From contig NZ_JACJVP010000007.1 of assembly GCF_014212125.1 (NCBI RefSeq), positions 174,840 to 238,839 of the forward strand: a DNA stretch of 64,000 bases, in the 5' to 3' direction. This stretch comes from Cohnella nanjingensis (GTDB lineage Bacteria > Bacillota > Bacilli > Paenibacillales > Paenibacillaceae). The position numbers and the translations under genes are program-made. How positions within the stretch are numbered: the stretch's first letter is position 1; each line of letters starts with the position of its first letter. This document shows positions 49,705 to 58,349 of the stretch, piece by piece. The notes under the pieces are model-generated. The model was not told the origin of the DNA. It ran no database searches and saw only the letters and a program-made list of their open reading frames with translations.

Positions 49705-51749
49705 ACGGACTTTCTGCGCTGTTCGCGACCGTTCTGAATATGAGCATCACGGCTTCTTACGTGGCTGTAGGCGTCTTCGCGGTTCGATTCCTGCTCCGCA
49801 GGGCCCCGAAGATCTATTCCTATGCGCTGTGGTCCGCCGTCCTCGTCCGCATGGCGGTGCCGATCACGCTGACCTCCGCCTTCAGCCTGCTCGGCTTCCT
49901 CCCTGCGGGGAGCCGGGACGATGCGGGGCGGCTTGCTTATGTCCCGCCTTCGATCGGGCTCATGCCGCGCCCCGAGGTGTCGACGGGGATCCCCGCCGTG
50001 GACCGGACGGTGAACGCGAGCCTGCCGGAGGCCGTCGCGGCGAACAGCGTTAATCCGATGCAGCTGGTCATGACGGCGGCGGGCATCGTCTGGATCTCGG
50101 GGACGATCCTGCTACTGGCGTACAGCCTCTACACCTATTTGCGGACCGCGAGTCGGGTGCGGACGGCTACCCGCGTGCGGGATCGCGTCTACGAGACGGA
50201 TCGCATCGCGTCGCCGTTCGTCTTCGGCCTCCTCCGGCCGAAGATCTACGTGCCCGTAGGGCTAGAAGAGATCGAATTGCGCTATATCGCGGCCCACGAA
50301 GAGACGCATATCCGCCGGCGGGACCACTGGATCAAGCCGCTGGCGTATCTCGCGCTGATCGTCCACTGGTTCAATCCGCTCCTCTGGCTGTCCTTCCGGT
50401 CGATGAGTAAGGATATGGAGATGGCTTGCGATGAGCGCGTGCTGCGGTCCCTCGGCCCGGACGGCAGGCACGGCTACTCCCAGTCGCTGCTGTCGCTGTC
50501 GACGGGTAAGCGCGACTGGCTGCAGGCGGGGCCGCTCACGTTCGGGGAGGACCACGTGACGGCGAGGATCAAGCGCATCGTCCGGTACCGGCGGCCCGGA
50601 CCGCGCGCCGTCGCGCTCGTCTTCCTCGCCGTCGCGGCGCTCATCGCGGGGTTCGTCGCCGATCCGCGCTCCCCGGCGGATCGCGGACAGGCGTCGCCGC
50701 CTTCCGACGGAGCGGGAGAAGTCTATCCGGTTCAGGAGCTGCTCCGCCATCAGACGGCGTACGTCGGCGACAACAGCCGCGTCGTCGCGCTGATCGATCT
50801 GCTGCCGCTGCCGTCGGGCTATAGGCGCGGGGTGGTGGAGCTGCATACCGCAGAGGCGCCATACGGTCTCACGATTCGGTACGAGGCGGATGCCAAGACA
50901 GGAGAAGGAGCCGCTGTCGATCAAAGCCTGGATAGCGGGAGCCAGGACACGCTGTTCAGGCGGAATGCGGCGGTTCTGTTCAGCTTGATCGGGAACGTAG
51001 ACCGCATTAGCGCGGTCGTAGGCGAGGATCGCGGGCATCCCTATACCGTGGAGCGGGCGGAGATCGAAGCCGCGTTCGGGGGCGACGTAAGACCGCATGC
51101 AGCGGATGAGACGAAGCTGTCGGCCTATGTGGAGGAAGTGGCGCGGTCTGCAGGCGCTGCCGGCGAACCGAATCCCGCCCCGCCGGCAGGCAACGAGATC
51201 GTACTGCTGTCGTCGAGCCGTGTGGATCTCGCGAACGGCGGCATCCTCTACGTGAACGTGGAGATGGTCGAGGGGAGGCATGAGACGGAAGCGGAGGCAG
51301 GCGGACCGGGAGGCGGCATCTACGCCGACAACTATACGGGAACGTACCGGCTTCGGGTCGTGAATCCGGCTTTGTCCACGCAAGGCAGCACGGCCTTTAT
51401 TTACGACGGGTTGATGGAGGACTTCGGGGAGAAGACGCTGAACTTCGGCGGCAAGTTCGACTTGGCATGGGCGGACTACAACGGCGACGGCCAGCCCGAC
51501 TTCACATTGGGCCAGTGGGCCGGCAGCAATGGCGGCATCTATCGCCTGTATACGTTGACCGAACGGGGAGAGATCGTCAAGCTGGATACGGGCGGAGAGA
51601 TGTATATCGCGGATCACCTTCCTTCGGTACTCCTCGAACAGCTCGGCGGGAACCGGTTCGCCGCCAAATACTACGATCAGGAGAGCGGCGAGTACAAGCA
51701 ATGGATCTACCAATGGGACAAGGATAAGTTCGCCCAAGTAAATGCCTAG
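49701..51749 (+). CDS. BlaR1-like M56 peptidase with large C-terminal sensor region
   Basis: A 682-residue membrane protease. N-terminal helices ('LFATVLNMSITASYVAVGVF', 'YSYALWSAVLVRMAVPITLT', 'MQLVMTAAGIVWISGTILLL') surround the M56 zinc site H199-E-E-T-H203. After a further helix (about 300-320), the extracellular part starts with a DUF4825-like region (about 350-450). It ends with an FG-GAP-like 'LAWADYNGDGQPDFTLG' repeat instead of a penicillin-binding domain. It probably senses an envelope signal other than beta-lactam and cleaves BlaI. Confidence 0.87.
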   Translation: MNGLSALFATVLNMSITASYVAVGVFAVRFLLRRAPKIYSYALWSAVLVRMAVPITLTSAFSLLGFLPAGSRDDAGRLAYVPPSIGLMPRPEVSTGIPAVDRTVNASLPEAVAANSVNPMQLVMTAAGIVWISGTILLLAYSLYTYLRTASRVRTATRVRDRVYETDRIASPFVFGLLRPKIYVPVGLEEIELRYIAAHEETHIRRRDHWIKPLAYLALIVHWFNPLLWLSFRSMSKDMEMACDERVLRSLGPDGRHGYSQSLLSLSTGKRDWLQAGPLTFGEDHVTARIKRIVRYRRPGPRAVALVFLAVAALIAGFVADPRSPADRGQASPPSDGAGEVYPVQELLRHQTAYVGDNSRVVALIDLLPLPSGYRRGVVELHTAEAPYGLTIRYEADAKTGEGAAVDQSLDSGSQDTLFRRNAAVLFSLIGNVDRISAVVGEDRGHPYTVERAEIEAAFGGDVRPHAADETKLSAYVEEVARSAGAAGEPNPAPPAGNEIVLLSSSRVDLANGGILYVNVEMVEGRHETEAEAGGPGGGIYADNYTGTYRLRVVNPALSTQGSTAFIYDGLMEDFGEKTLNFGGKFDLAWADYNGDGQPDFTLGQWAGSNGGIYRLYTLTERGEIVKLDTGGEMYIADHLPSVLLEQLGGNRFAAKYYDQESGEYKQWIYQWDKDKFAQVNA

Positions 51750-51960
51750 CGCTTGTCTCCATCATGTTATCCGTTACCGGCATTCAAGTCGTTCTCGAAT
51801 TCCCTTTTACCAGCAGCGAGCTTCAGAATCGGGGGGCGGCGACGCCTCTCCTGCTGTTGCCGATCTGGGTGATCGCGGCAATACACGAGAGGTCGGCAGC
51901 CACCCGTACTGGGGGCTGCCGACCTCTTGTCTTAGGCGAATCGGGACGGTACTCGCCCCG
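51750..51960. other. Interval with terminator 51888-51927
   Basis: AGAGGTCGGCAGCC and GGCTGCCGACCTCT form a 14-bp stem that can serve both convergent genes (BlaR1-like and FMN reductase). A short frame before it (51764-51900, hydrophobic) has no recognised relatives. Confidence 0.7.
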
Positions 51961-52524
51961 TCAGCTTCTTAACGACTTCAAAGCTCCGCTCCACGCAATG
52001 ACTTGACTGAGCATGTTGTTGACCGATACGTCCTGCTTGGGGCCCGGCTTAAGTACGCTGAAGTTCTCGAAGTCGTGAAACAGCGACAGAGAGACTTGGG
52101 CCTGGACGTCGGCGAGCCTCAGTTCGCCTGCGATCTGGCGCAGATGCTCGACCGCCCGCGTACCGCCGGCACTGCCATAGCTGACGAACCCGGCGGCTTT
52201 GTCGTTCCATTCTTGGTACAAGTAGTCGATGGCGTTCTTCAGCACGCCCGACGTAGAGTGGTTGTACTCCGGCGTCACGAACACAAAGCCGTCGAAGCTC
52301 TTGATCTTCTCGGACCAAATCCGCGTATGTTCATGTTTGTAGTTGCCCATGATCGGGGGAATGGGCTCGTCGTACAGCGGCAATCGGTAATCTGCGATAT
52401 CCACGAGCTCGAACTCCGCGTCGCTCCGCGCCGAAGCGATCTCGTATACCCAACGCGCAACGTCTTCGGCCTTGCGGCCCGGACGCGTACTTCCGATAAT
52501 GATGCCAATTCTAGTCAAGTTCAT
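51961..52524 (-). CDS. NADPH-dependent FMN reductase family protein
   Basis: A 187-residue flavodoxin-like reductase: 'IGIIIGSTRPGRKAEDVARW', 'DGFVFVTPEYNHSTSGVLKN', 'AAGFVSYGSAGGTRAVEHLR', paralogous to the protein at 1011. The ATG at 52524 is only 2 nt from GGAGGA; a TTG at 52518 (MTRIGIIIG) has the better spacing of 7 nt. Probably an FMN, azo or quinone reductase. Confidence 0.88.
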   Translation of the reverse strand: MNLTRIGIIIGSTRPGRKAEDVARWVYEIASARSDAEFELVDIADYRLPLYDEPIPPIMGNYKHEHTRIWSEKIKSFDGFVFVTPEYNHSTSGVLKNAIDYLYQEWNDKAAGFVSYGSAGGTRAVEHLRQIAGELRLADVQAQVSLSLFHDFENFSVLKPGPKQDVSVNNMLSQVIAWSGALKSLRS

Positions 52525-52718
52525 TCCTCCCTAAGCGGTTAGGGGTGCTCGTTCGCTGCTCTCTAAGTTGTAGGCTTGCCTGCGCGATGGCAAGAAACGC
52601 TCGGACCCTCACCGTTATCGTAGATCAGCGGTTCCGATAATTCAAGATGAATTGGCGGCGAGACGGCAGGCGTGGCGATAACTGAGGCTTGTCATAGACG
52701 TATCTACCGGCCGGAACG

Positions 52719-53603
52719 TTAAGACAACAGCAGCTTCAACTGGCGGATGTCGGACTTCAGTTCCGGTATGGCTTCAAAGTAAACGATAAGCACGCGCAGG
52801 AGTGTAGCATTGGGCTGCTCCAGCTCCAGCTCCTTCCGAATCAGTCCGACGACCTCCGCCATCTCCCGACGGACGGCCTCGGGGAGCGTCATGCCAAGAA
52901 TCCGGCTCTCCATCTCCCGGAGAAATTCACGGGCCGTGCCATGCCGTCTCTGCTCGTCGCTGGGGTTCAGGTAGTTGAAGCGGGCGATGGCGTCGTCGAT
53001 CACGGGCCGGGGCCGCATGCGGATCAGATCGCCGACGACGGCGTCCATCCGGTCGACGATGAAGGCCGCCAGGTCGGCCATCGGCAAGGAGATGACCTTC
53101 TGCAAGGCGAAGCGCATGTATTCGATCAGAATGCCTCGGAAAACCGTGACGACGTCCCAGATGTACGGCTCGATCGGCTCCCCGTATTTATCCAGCATCA
53201 GATCCTTCATCCAGTTCAGCAGCGCGGACTTCTTGCGCTTCCATGCCGCGACGAACAGCTCGTTGCCCGTAAGAGGGAGCTCCTTGAGGTCCATCATGAA
53301 GATGTGATTCTCTAACGTGTAGTACAGCTGGAACTCGATCTTGCGGACCAGCATCTCCTTCGGAGAGAGGCCCAGCAGCGCGCCCGAACGATCGAGCTCG
53401 GCGGCCTTCGCCAGCAGCACCTGATGGCAGAGCACGAACACCTCCGTGAATAGCTCTTCCTTGGAGGCGAATAATTTATAGATGCTGGCTTTGGCCATCC
53501 CGCACGCTTCGGCGATATCCTGCATGGACGTGGCGCTATAGCCCTTTTGGCGGAACAGATCCATGGCGACGTCCAGTATTTTGTCTTTTCTCCAATCCTC
53601 CAA
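52719..53603 (-). CDS. TetR-family regulator
   Basis: A 294-residue, long TetR-type protein: HTH 'DKILDVAMDLFRQKGYSATS', 'MQDIAEACGMAKASIYKLFA', 'SKEELFTEVFVLC', then an extended helical ligand domain. TTG at 53603 (LEDWRKDKIL) has AGAGG 8 nt upstream; the ORF continues to 53651 without a convincing start. It is divergent from the MBL/AbrB operon, whose promoter it probably controls. Confidence 0.85.
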   Translation of the reverse strand: MEDWRKDKILDVAMDLFRQKGYSATSMQDIAEACGMAKASIYKLFASKEELFTEVFVLCHQVLLAKAAELDRSGALLGLSPKEMLVRKIEFQLYYTLENHIFMMDLKELPLTGNELFVAAWKRKKSALLNWMKDLMLDKYGEPIEPYIWDVVTVFRGILIEYMRFALQKVISLPMADLAAFIVDRMDAVVGDLIRMRPRPVIDDAIARFNYLNPSDEQRRHGTAREFLREMESRILGMTLPEAVRREMAEVVGLIRKELELEQPNATLLRVLIVYFEAIPELKSDIRQLKLLLS

Positions 53604-53661
53604 CCCGACCACCTCTCCCCTATCTTGACACGAGTCTGGGGGCAAGGTCAACGCCTGACGG

Positions 53662-53695
53662 TTGACAATAAAACTTAATAGTTCTATATTGAACT
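53662..53695 (+). promoter_or_regulatory. Promoter and operator of the MBL/AbrB operon
   Basis: -35 TTGACA (53662-53667) and -10 TATATT (53685-53690) have 17-bp spacing. AGTTC and GAACT (53680-53684 and 53691-53695) form an inverted repeat whose 6-nt centre is the -10 box itself. A divergent TetR would therefore block open-complex formation. Confidence 0.8.
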
Positions 53696-53733
53696 CATTG
53701 GTTTTAATCCATGGATGCTAAGGAGGTGTACCG

Positions 53734-54507
53734 ATGATCGGCCGAGCGGCCGGCATCGGGATGAACATGAGGATCGCAGAAGGATTGGAAATGCTGGAAT
53801 TGACGCTGGGTCAAGGCGAACGGGCGATGACGATCCATCCGGTCGTCCTCTACGACGAGAACGCCTGGGTCTTGATCGATACGGGAATGCCGGGCTCTGA
53901 GGGCTTGATTCGCGCCCTGGTCAAACAAGCGGGGATTCCCGAGCTTCCCCTTCAAGCCATCGTGCTGACGCACCAGGATATCGACCATATCGGCGGTCTG
54001 CCCGGATTCCAGGCGTCGGAGCCGAGCCCGTTCGAAGTGTATGCCCATGCAGACGATCGGGAAGCCATCGACGGCAAGACGCCGATGATCAAGTTCGGGC
54101 CGGAGCGGGCGAGCATGCTGCTGCCATCCTTGCCGGATGCGGTGCGCATCTCCTTCGAGAACGCCTTCCTTCATCCGACGAAGCCGAACGTGACCCGCGC
54201 GATGGCGGACGGCGAGACGCTGCCGTTCGGCGGCGGCCTGACTGTCATTCATACGCCGGGGCATACGCCAGGTCACGTTTGTCTCTACCATCATGCGAGC
54301 AAGACGCTGATCGCGGGCGATGCGATGGTAGCGGTAGGCGGGGAGCTGCAAGGACCGCGTCCTCAGATGACGCCAGAGCTGGAGCAAGCATACGCCTCCC
54401 TGGGCAAGCTTAAGGCCTTGGATATCGAGACCGTCATCTGCTACCACGGCGGATTGGCCAGAGAAAACGTCAACGCGAGCATCGAGAAGCTGGCCGACCG
54501 ATCGTGA
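53734..54507 (+). CDS. MBL-fold metallo-hydrolase
   Basis: A 257-residue metallo-beta-lactamase-fold protein: 'WVLIDTGMPGSEGLIRALVK', metal motif 'LTHQDIDHIGG' (H-x-D-x-D-H), 'IHTPGHTPGHVCLYH', 'LIAGDAM' and 'VICYHGG'. Typical of broad-specificity thioesterase/lactonase-like or glyoxalase II-like hydrolases. AAGGAGG lies 9 nt before the ATG. It shares a GTGA overlap with the AbrB-like transporter. Confidence 0.9.
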   Translation: MIGRAAGIGMNMRIAEGLEMLELTLGQGERAMTIHPVVLYDENAWVLIDTGMPGSEGLIRALVKQAGIPELPLQAIVLTHQDIDHIGGLPGFQASEPSPFEVYAHADDREAIDGKTPMIKFGPERASMLLPSLPDAVRISFENAFLHPTKPNVTRAMADGETLPFGGGLTVIHTPGHTPGHVCLYHHASKTLIAGDAMVAVGGELQGPRPQMTPELEQAYASLGKLKALDIETVICYHGGLARENVNASIEKLADRS

Positions 54508-55607
54508 GCCGGTTCAGCCGATTCCTGATCACCCTTGCCCTCTCGCTGGCGGGCGCCGCCCTGTTCGCGGCGATCCGCGCGCCGCTGCCCTGGCTGCTCG
54601 GACCGATGGTCGGCGCCTTCGCGGGCGCCAGGCTCCCGAAGCCGTTCAAGCCGCTATGGCCGGGCGTCTTCCGCCATACCGCGATGATCACCATCGGCTA
54701 TTCGCTGGGTTTGTCGTTCACGGCGACCACGCTGAGCGAGATGGGGCGGCAGCTGCCGAGCATGGTTCTAATGACCGTACTGCTGCTGCTCCTGAGCGCA
54801 TTGATCGCTTATCTCGTGTCGCGGCTGTCCGGGCTGTCCCTGCCGACCGTACTGATGGGCAGCATCCCCGGAGGCCTCTCGCAGATGATCATCCTGGCGG
54901 AAGAGAGCAAAGGGGTCGATCTGACGATCATCACCTTTCTCCAAGTGTCGCGGCTGATGATGATTATTTTCTGCGTGCCGCTGATGGTGTTCAGCCCCTT
55001 GTTCGGGGGCACGCACGGCGGCGCGGCTGCGAATGTGGGGACTGCGTCCGCCCCTTGGGGGGACCTGTTCCCCAACGTGCTCCTGTTCGCGGCCGTAGGC
55101 GTCGCGGCCGCCATGCTGGGCAAGCGGATTCGCTTCCCGTCGGCCTTCCTGTTGGCGCCCATGATCGCCACGGCCGTCCTTCACCTCTCCGGGGTTGATG
55201 GGCCCGCGCTTCCGGCAGGATTCCTGGACGCGGCCCAATTGTTCATCGGGACGTACGTGGGCTTGATGCTTCGGCCGGAGAGCCTGCAGAACAAGTTCCG
55301 TGTCATCGTGCTGGCCCTGATGAGCGGCGTTCTGCTGATCGCGGGCGCGCTCGGCTTGAGCTGGCTATTGACCCGGATGCACGGCGTCTCGCCCGCGACG
55401 GCGTTCCTCGCCATGGCGCCCGGCGGCATGGACCAGATGGGGATCATGGCGAAGGAGATCCATGCGGACATCGCCATCGTCAGCTGTTATCAGTTGTTCC
55501 GGACATGGTTCATCTTCTTCGCGGTGCCGCCGCTGATCCGGTTGTTGCTACAACGCATGAATGCGGCTCGCGGCGCCGAGGAGATGGCCGCCGGGAATCG
55601 CATCTGA
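54504..55607 (+). CDS. AbrB-duplication family membrane protein
   Basis: A 367-residue polytopic protein with two repeats of the membrane AbrB (DUF554/ammonia monooxygenase-like annotation) domain: 'PLPWLLGPMVGAFAGARLPK', 'VLMGSIPGGLSQMIILAEES', and in the second half 'FLDAAQLFIGTYVGLMLRPE', 'FLAMAPGGMDQMGIMAKEIH'. The paired PGG motifs are characteristic. It is a putative transporter of unknown substrate, not the AbrB DNA-binding regulator. GTG start. Co-transcribed with the MBL gene. Confidence 0.88.
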   Translation: MSRFSRFLITLALSLAGAALFAAIRAPLPWLLGPMVGAFAGARLPKPFKPLWPGVFRHTAMITIGYSLGLSFTATTLSEMGRQLPSMVLMTVLLLLLSALIAYLVSRLSGLSLPTVLMGSIPGGLSQMIILAEESKGVDLTIITFLQVSRLMMIIFCVPLMVFSPLFGGTHGGAAANVGTASAPWGDLFPNVLLFAAVGVAAAMLGKRIRFPSAFLLAPMIATAVLHLSGVDGPALPAGFLDAAQLFIGTYVGLMLRPESLQNKFRVIVLALMSGVLLIAGALGLSWLLTRMHGVSPATAFLAMAPGGMDQMGIMAKEIHADIAIVSCYQLFRTWFIFFAVPPLIRLLLQRMNAARGAEEMAAGNRI

Positions 55608-55629
55608 AGACCGACGAACAAAAGGAAGA

Positions 55630-55658
55630 GGGAGCGGCGCATCGCGCCGCTCCCTTTA
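55630..55658 (+). terminator. Terminator of the MBL/AbrB operon
   Basis: GGGAGCGGCGC and GCGCCGCTCCC pair around a 3-nt loop, followed by TTTATA. Confidence 0.85.
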
Positions 55659-55670
55659 TACGTTCGTTAG

Positions 55671-55785
55671 GCAGGTTTCCACGTCTGCTGCTTACCGTCC
55701 CTGGCCGAGAGCTCCTCGACCTTGTGCGTCTTGTGGTCGGTGGCGAGCAGGATGGTGAGACCGTCTCTGAGCTGCAACTGACCGT
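55671..55785 (-). pseudogene. C-terminal gene fragment of unknown family
   Basis: The minus strand reads QLQLRDGLTILLATDHKTHK and VEELSARDGKQQTWKPA to a TAA, without a start. It looks like the true end of a protein cut off at its 5' side. I do not recognise it. Confidence 0.45.
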
Positions 55786-55869
55786 GCCCTATTCAACTGC
55801 CGGTTGAATTTGGCGCTTCAACCGAAGCTTGATAGAGTGCGAGCGTTCGCCATGCTATGCTGAAGACAG

Positions 55870-55883
55870 ACAGTGCGCACTGT
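55870..55883. promoter_or_regulatory. Perfect 14-bp palindrome upstream of XRE gene
   Basis: ACAGTGCGCACTGT lies 25 bp before the ATG of the XRE regulator, in the position of a self-operator. Confidence 0.6.
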
Positions 55884-55908
55884 ACATTCATTCAATCGGA
55901 GGCGTTCC

Positions 55909-56829
55909 ATGATGGATATGCGCAAGATCGGTGCTTTGATCTCCACGCTACGCAAGGAAAAAGGAATGACGCAGGCCGAGTTTGCGGAGCAGCTTAACCT
56001 GAGCCACCAAGCCGTCTCGAAGTGGGAGCGGGGAGAGTCGCTGCCCGACGTCGGCACGCTGCCGGCCATCGGCCGGCTGCTCGGAACGACTATCGACGAC
56101 CTGCTGACCGGCGAGCGCCGTACGGTGGAACCGGCGGGAGCGGCGGCGGAGCTGTCCCTTGCGGCGGAGGCGGAATCTCTCCCGGTTCAGGCCTCGCCCG
56201 CAGTCGGCGAGCGTCCGGTCGTTCACGCCGGACGGGCGCAGGAAGAGGAAGCGGTAGAGCCGGATCCGTCGGAGGCTTCGCCAACGAGCATACGGGAGAT
56301 CCTGAGACTGGCGCCCTTCCTGAGCAGCGAGGCGCTCGATCTCATCCTCGAGGAAGCGGCGGAAGACCAGCTGAACTTGAAGGCGGTTCAGGGGTTGGCT
56401 CCCTTCGTGAGCAGAAGCACGTTGGCGCGGTTGGCGGATCGGGCATTCAGCTCACCGTCCGAAGTTGGGCAGCTCGTAGAACTGGCGCCCTTCCTGGCCT
56501 CGGAACAGCTCGACCGCCTGGTGAGGCGGGCGGAGGACGATCCGATCGATGGCGACGTTGTCCAAGCCTTGGCGCCTTTCCTCAGCCAAGACACCTTGCA
56601 CTTCCTGGTGGAACGTGCTTGGAATGATGAGGGCGCTAGTGTCGGCGCGATCCAGGGGCTCGCCCCCTTCTTGAGCAGGGAGCGGCTCGTGCAGCTGCTG
56701 GACCGCGCGGATCCGGGTAGCATGAACGCGGACGTCCTCTCCGGCCTGGCTCCCTTCGTGCCCGGCGAAGCGCTGGAACGGCTGATCCGGCGGATGCTGA
56801 ATAAGATCCATACAACTGCGGCCGAGTAG
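55909..56829 (+). CDS. XRE-family regulator with six LAPF repeats
   Basis: A 306-residue protein. Residues 5-65 are an XRE HTH ('LISTLRKEKGMTQAEFAEQL', 'NLSHQAVSKWERGESLPDVG'). After an acidic linker, residues 134-298 contain six copies, about 29-31 residues apart, of LAPF(L/V)xxxxLxxLxxRA. The repeats are probably paired helices like a small solenoid, suited to protein-protein contact. GGAGG lies 6 nt before the ATG at 55909. A palindromic operator lies upstream. Confidence 0.82.
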   Translation: MMDMRKIGALISTLRKEKGMTQAEFAEQLNLSHQAVSKWERGESLPDVGTLPAIGRLLGTTIDDLLTGERRTVEPAGAAAELSLAAEAESLPVQASPAVGERPVVHAGRAQEEEAVEPDPSEASPTSIREILRLAPFLSSEALDLILEEAAEDQLNLKAVQGLAPFVSRSTLARLADRAFSSPSEVGQLVELAPFLASEQLDRLVRRAEDDPIDGDVVQALAPFLSQDTLHFLVERAWNDEGASVGAIQGLAPFLSRERLVQLLDRADPGSMNADVLSGLAPFVPGEALERLIRRMLNKIHTTAAE

Positions 56830-56889
56830 CGGCTAGGAAAGGGCGCTTTTGAAAATCTCACACGTCAAGACATGAGAAACTTCATGGAT

Positions 56890-56930
56890 AAGGATGAACT
56901 TATGCACTGACATAAGGGCATCCTTTTTTC
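56890..56930 (+). terminator. Terminator after the XRE gene
   Basis: AAGGATG.CTTATG and CATAAG.CATCCTT form two stacked stems, followed by TTTTC. The small membrane-protein gene starts 40 bp further on. Confidence 0.7.
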
Positions 56931-56971
56931 TTACAATGAGAGCAACAAGAGGAACACAAGGAGGATTCATC

Positions 56972-57244
56972 ATGTCGCCATCTACAACCAACGTACCAGG
57001 GGCCGCTGTCCGCGGAACCGCATCGGGCGTATTCTTCATGGCCGCGTTCGGCACGCTTTGGGCTTACACGGGAATTATGGGCATGCAGGATCTGGTGTCT
57101 CCGCTCTTGCTTATCCTAGCTGTGTTGATTGGCGGTGCGTTGATCGCCGGAGGCATCTCCCTGATTCGCGCATCGAGAAGGCTGCCGGTTCAAGGGAACC
57201 CGCTTGCGATCTGGCTCATGGGACGCCGGTTGCTGACGCAATAG
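56972..57244 (+). CDS. Small two-helix membrane protein
   Basis: A 90-residue protein with two hydrophobic helices: 'GVFFMAAFGTLWAYTGIMGM' and 'LLLILAVLIGGALIAGGISL', followed by a basic tail. AAGGAGG lies 8-9 nt before the ATG at 56972. Family not recognised; many Paenibacillaceae encode similar short proteins. A terminator follows at once. Confidence 0.72.
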   Translation: MSPSTTNVPGAAVRGTASGVFFMAAFGTLWAYTGIMGMQDLVSPLLLILAVLIGGALIAGGISLIRASRRLPVQGNPLAIWLMGRRLLTQ

Positions 57245-57266
57245 AACGGCATGTGTTCAAACAAGG

Positions 57267-57294
57267 AAAGCCCTGCGAACGAGCAGGGCTTTTT
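57267..57294 (+). terminator. Terminator of small membrane-protein gene
   Basis: AAAGCCCTGC and GCAGGGCTTTTT form a 10-bp stem with a 6-nt loop. Confidence 0.85.
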
Positions 57295-57385
57295 CGCTTG
57301 GCGGATATTTCAGCTATTGTAAAAGATTCTCATCCGCTCTATTTTAAAGTTACGAAGATTAAGGCTAGAACGGAGGCCGACTGCA

Positions 57386-58240
57386 TTGCGAAGCGAACAG
57401 GAAATGATAAATATGCTTGTAGATTTTGCTAGGAATGATCATAGAATCCGCTTGGTCACCTTGGAAGGTTCGCGTACAAACCGCAATATTCCGTCCGATA
57501 CGTTCCAAGATTTCGATATTTCTTATTTTGTGACAGAGATGGATTCCTTCAAGGAGAACGATCAATGGCTCGATATTTTCGGCAATCGAATCATGATGCA
57601 GAAACCGGAGGATATGGCGCTTTTTCCGTCCGAATTAGGGAATTGGTTCTCCTATCTCATCCTTTTTGAAGACGGCAATAAATTAGACCTGACCCTAATT
57701 CCGATCGATGAGGCGGAGGATTATTTTACCCGTAGCGACGGATTAGTCGAGGTCTTGCTTGATAAGGATACGCGCGTCCAAAAAGAAGTGCTCGCAAACG
57801 ACCGCCAATACTGGATTAAGAAGCCGACGGCAAGAGAATTCGACGATTGCTGCAATGAATTCTGGATGGTATCCACTTACGTCGTAAAAGGATTGGCGAG
57901 AAAAGAAATCCTGTTTGCGATCGACCATTTGAATGAAATAGCCCGACCTAATTTGTTGAGAATGATGGCTTGGCATATCGGGTCAGAGCGAGGCTATACG
58001 TTCAGCGTGGGGAAAAACTATAAATTCATTGACCGGTACCTCGCGAATGAAGATTGGGAAGCGTTGCTATCCACTTATGCCGAGAATGGCTATTCCAGCA
58101 TGTGGCAGTCTTTATTTGCTTGTCATGCGTTATTTAGAACATTCTCTAAAGCGGTGGCAGAAACGCTCGGATATCCGTACCCGGATTACGATGAAGCCAT
58201 CACCAAGCATACTTTGAACGTTTACAGTTCCTTGACGTGA
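57386..58240 (+). CDS. aadK: Aminoglycoside 6-adenylyltransferase (AadK/ANT(6)-like)
   Basis: A 284-residue nucleotidyltransferase: 'IRLVTLEGSRTNRNIPSDTF' and 'QDFDISYFVTEM' (G-S-R..D-x-D active site), 'KLDLTLIPIDEAEDYF' (second Asp strand), 'FWMVSTYVVKGLARKEILFA', 'MMAWHIGSERGYTFSVGKNY'. The ANT(6) family adenylates streptomycin; chromosomal AadK gives low-level resistance. TTG start with CGGAGG 9 nt upstream. It stands alone. Confidence 0.92.
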   Translation: MRSEQEMINMLVDFARNDHRIRLVTLEGSRTNRNIPSDTFQDFDISYFVTEMDSFKENDQWLDIFGNRIMMQKPEDMALFPSELGNWFSYLILFEDGNKLDLTLIPIDEAEDYFTRSDGLVEVLLDKDTRVQKEVLANDRQYWIKKPTAREFDDCCNEFWMVSTYVVKGLARKEILFAIDHLNEIARPNLLRMMAWHIGSERGYTFSVGKNYKFIDRYLANEDWEALLSTYAENGYSSMWQSLFACHALFRTFSKAVAETLGYPYPDYDEAITKHTLNVYSSLT

Positions 58241-58349
58241 ACGTGTCAAATTCAGCGAATCGGACTTCCCTCGGGAACAGCGATCCCCTATGAGTCGACA
58301 GCCCGTGCGTTCGAATGTATAATTATGTCTGGAATCTATCGAATTCACG

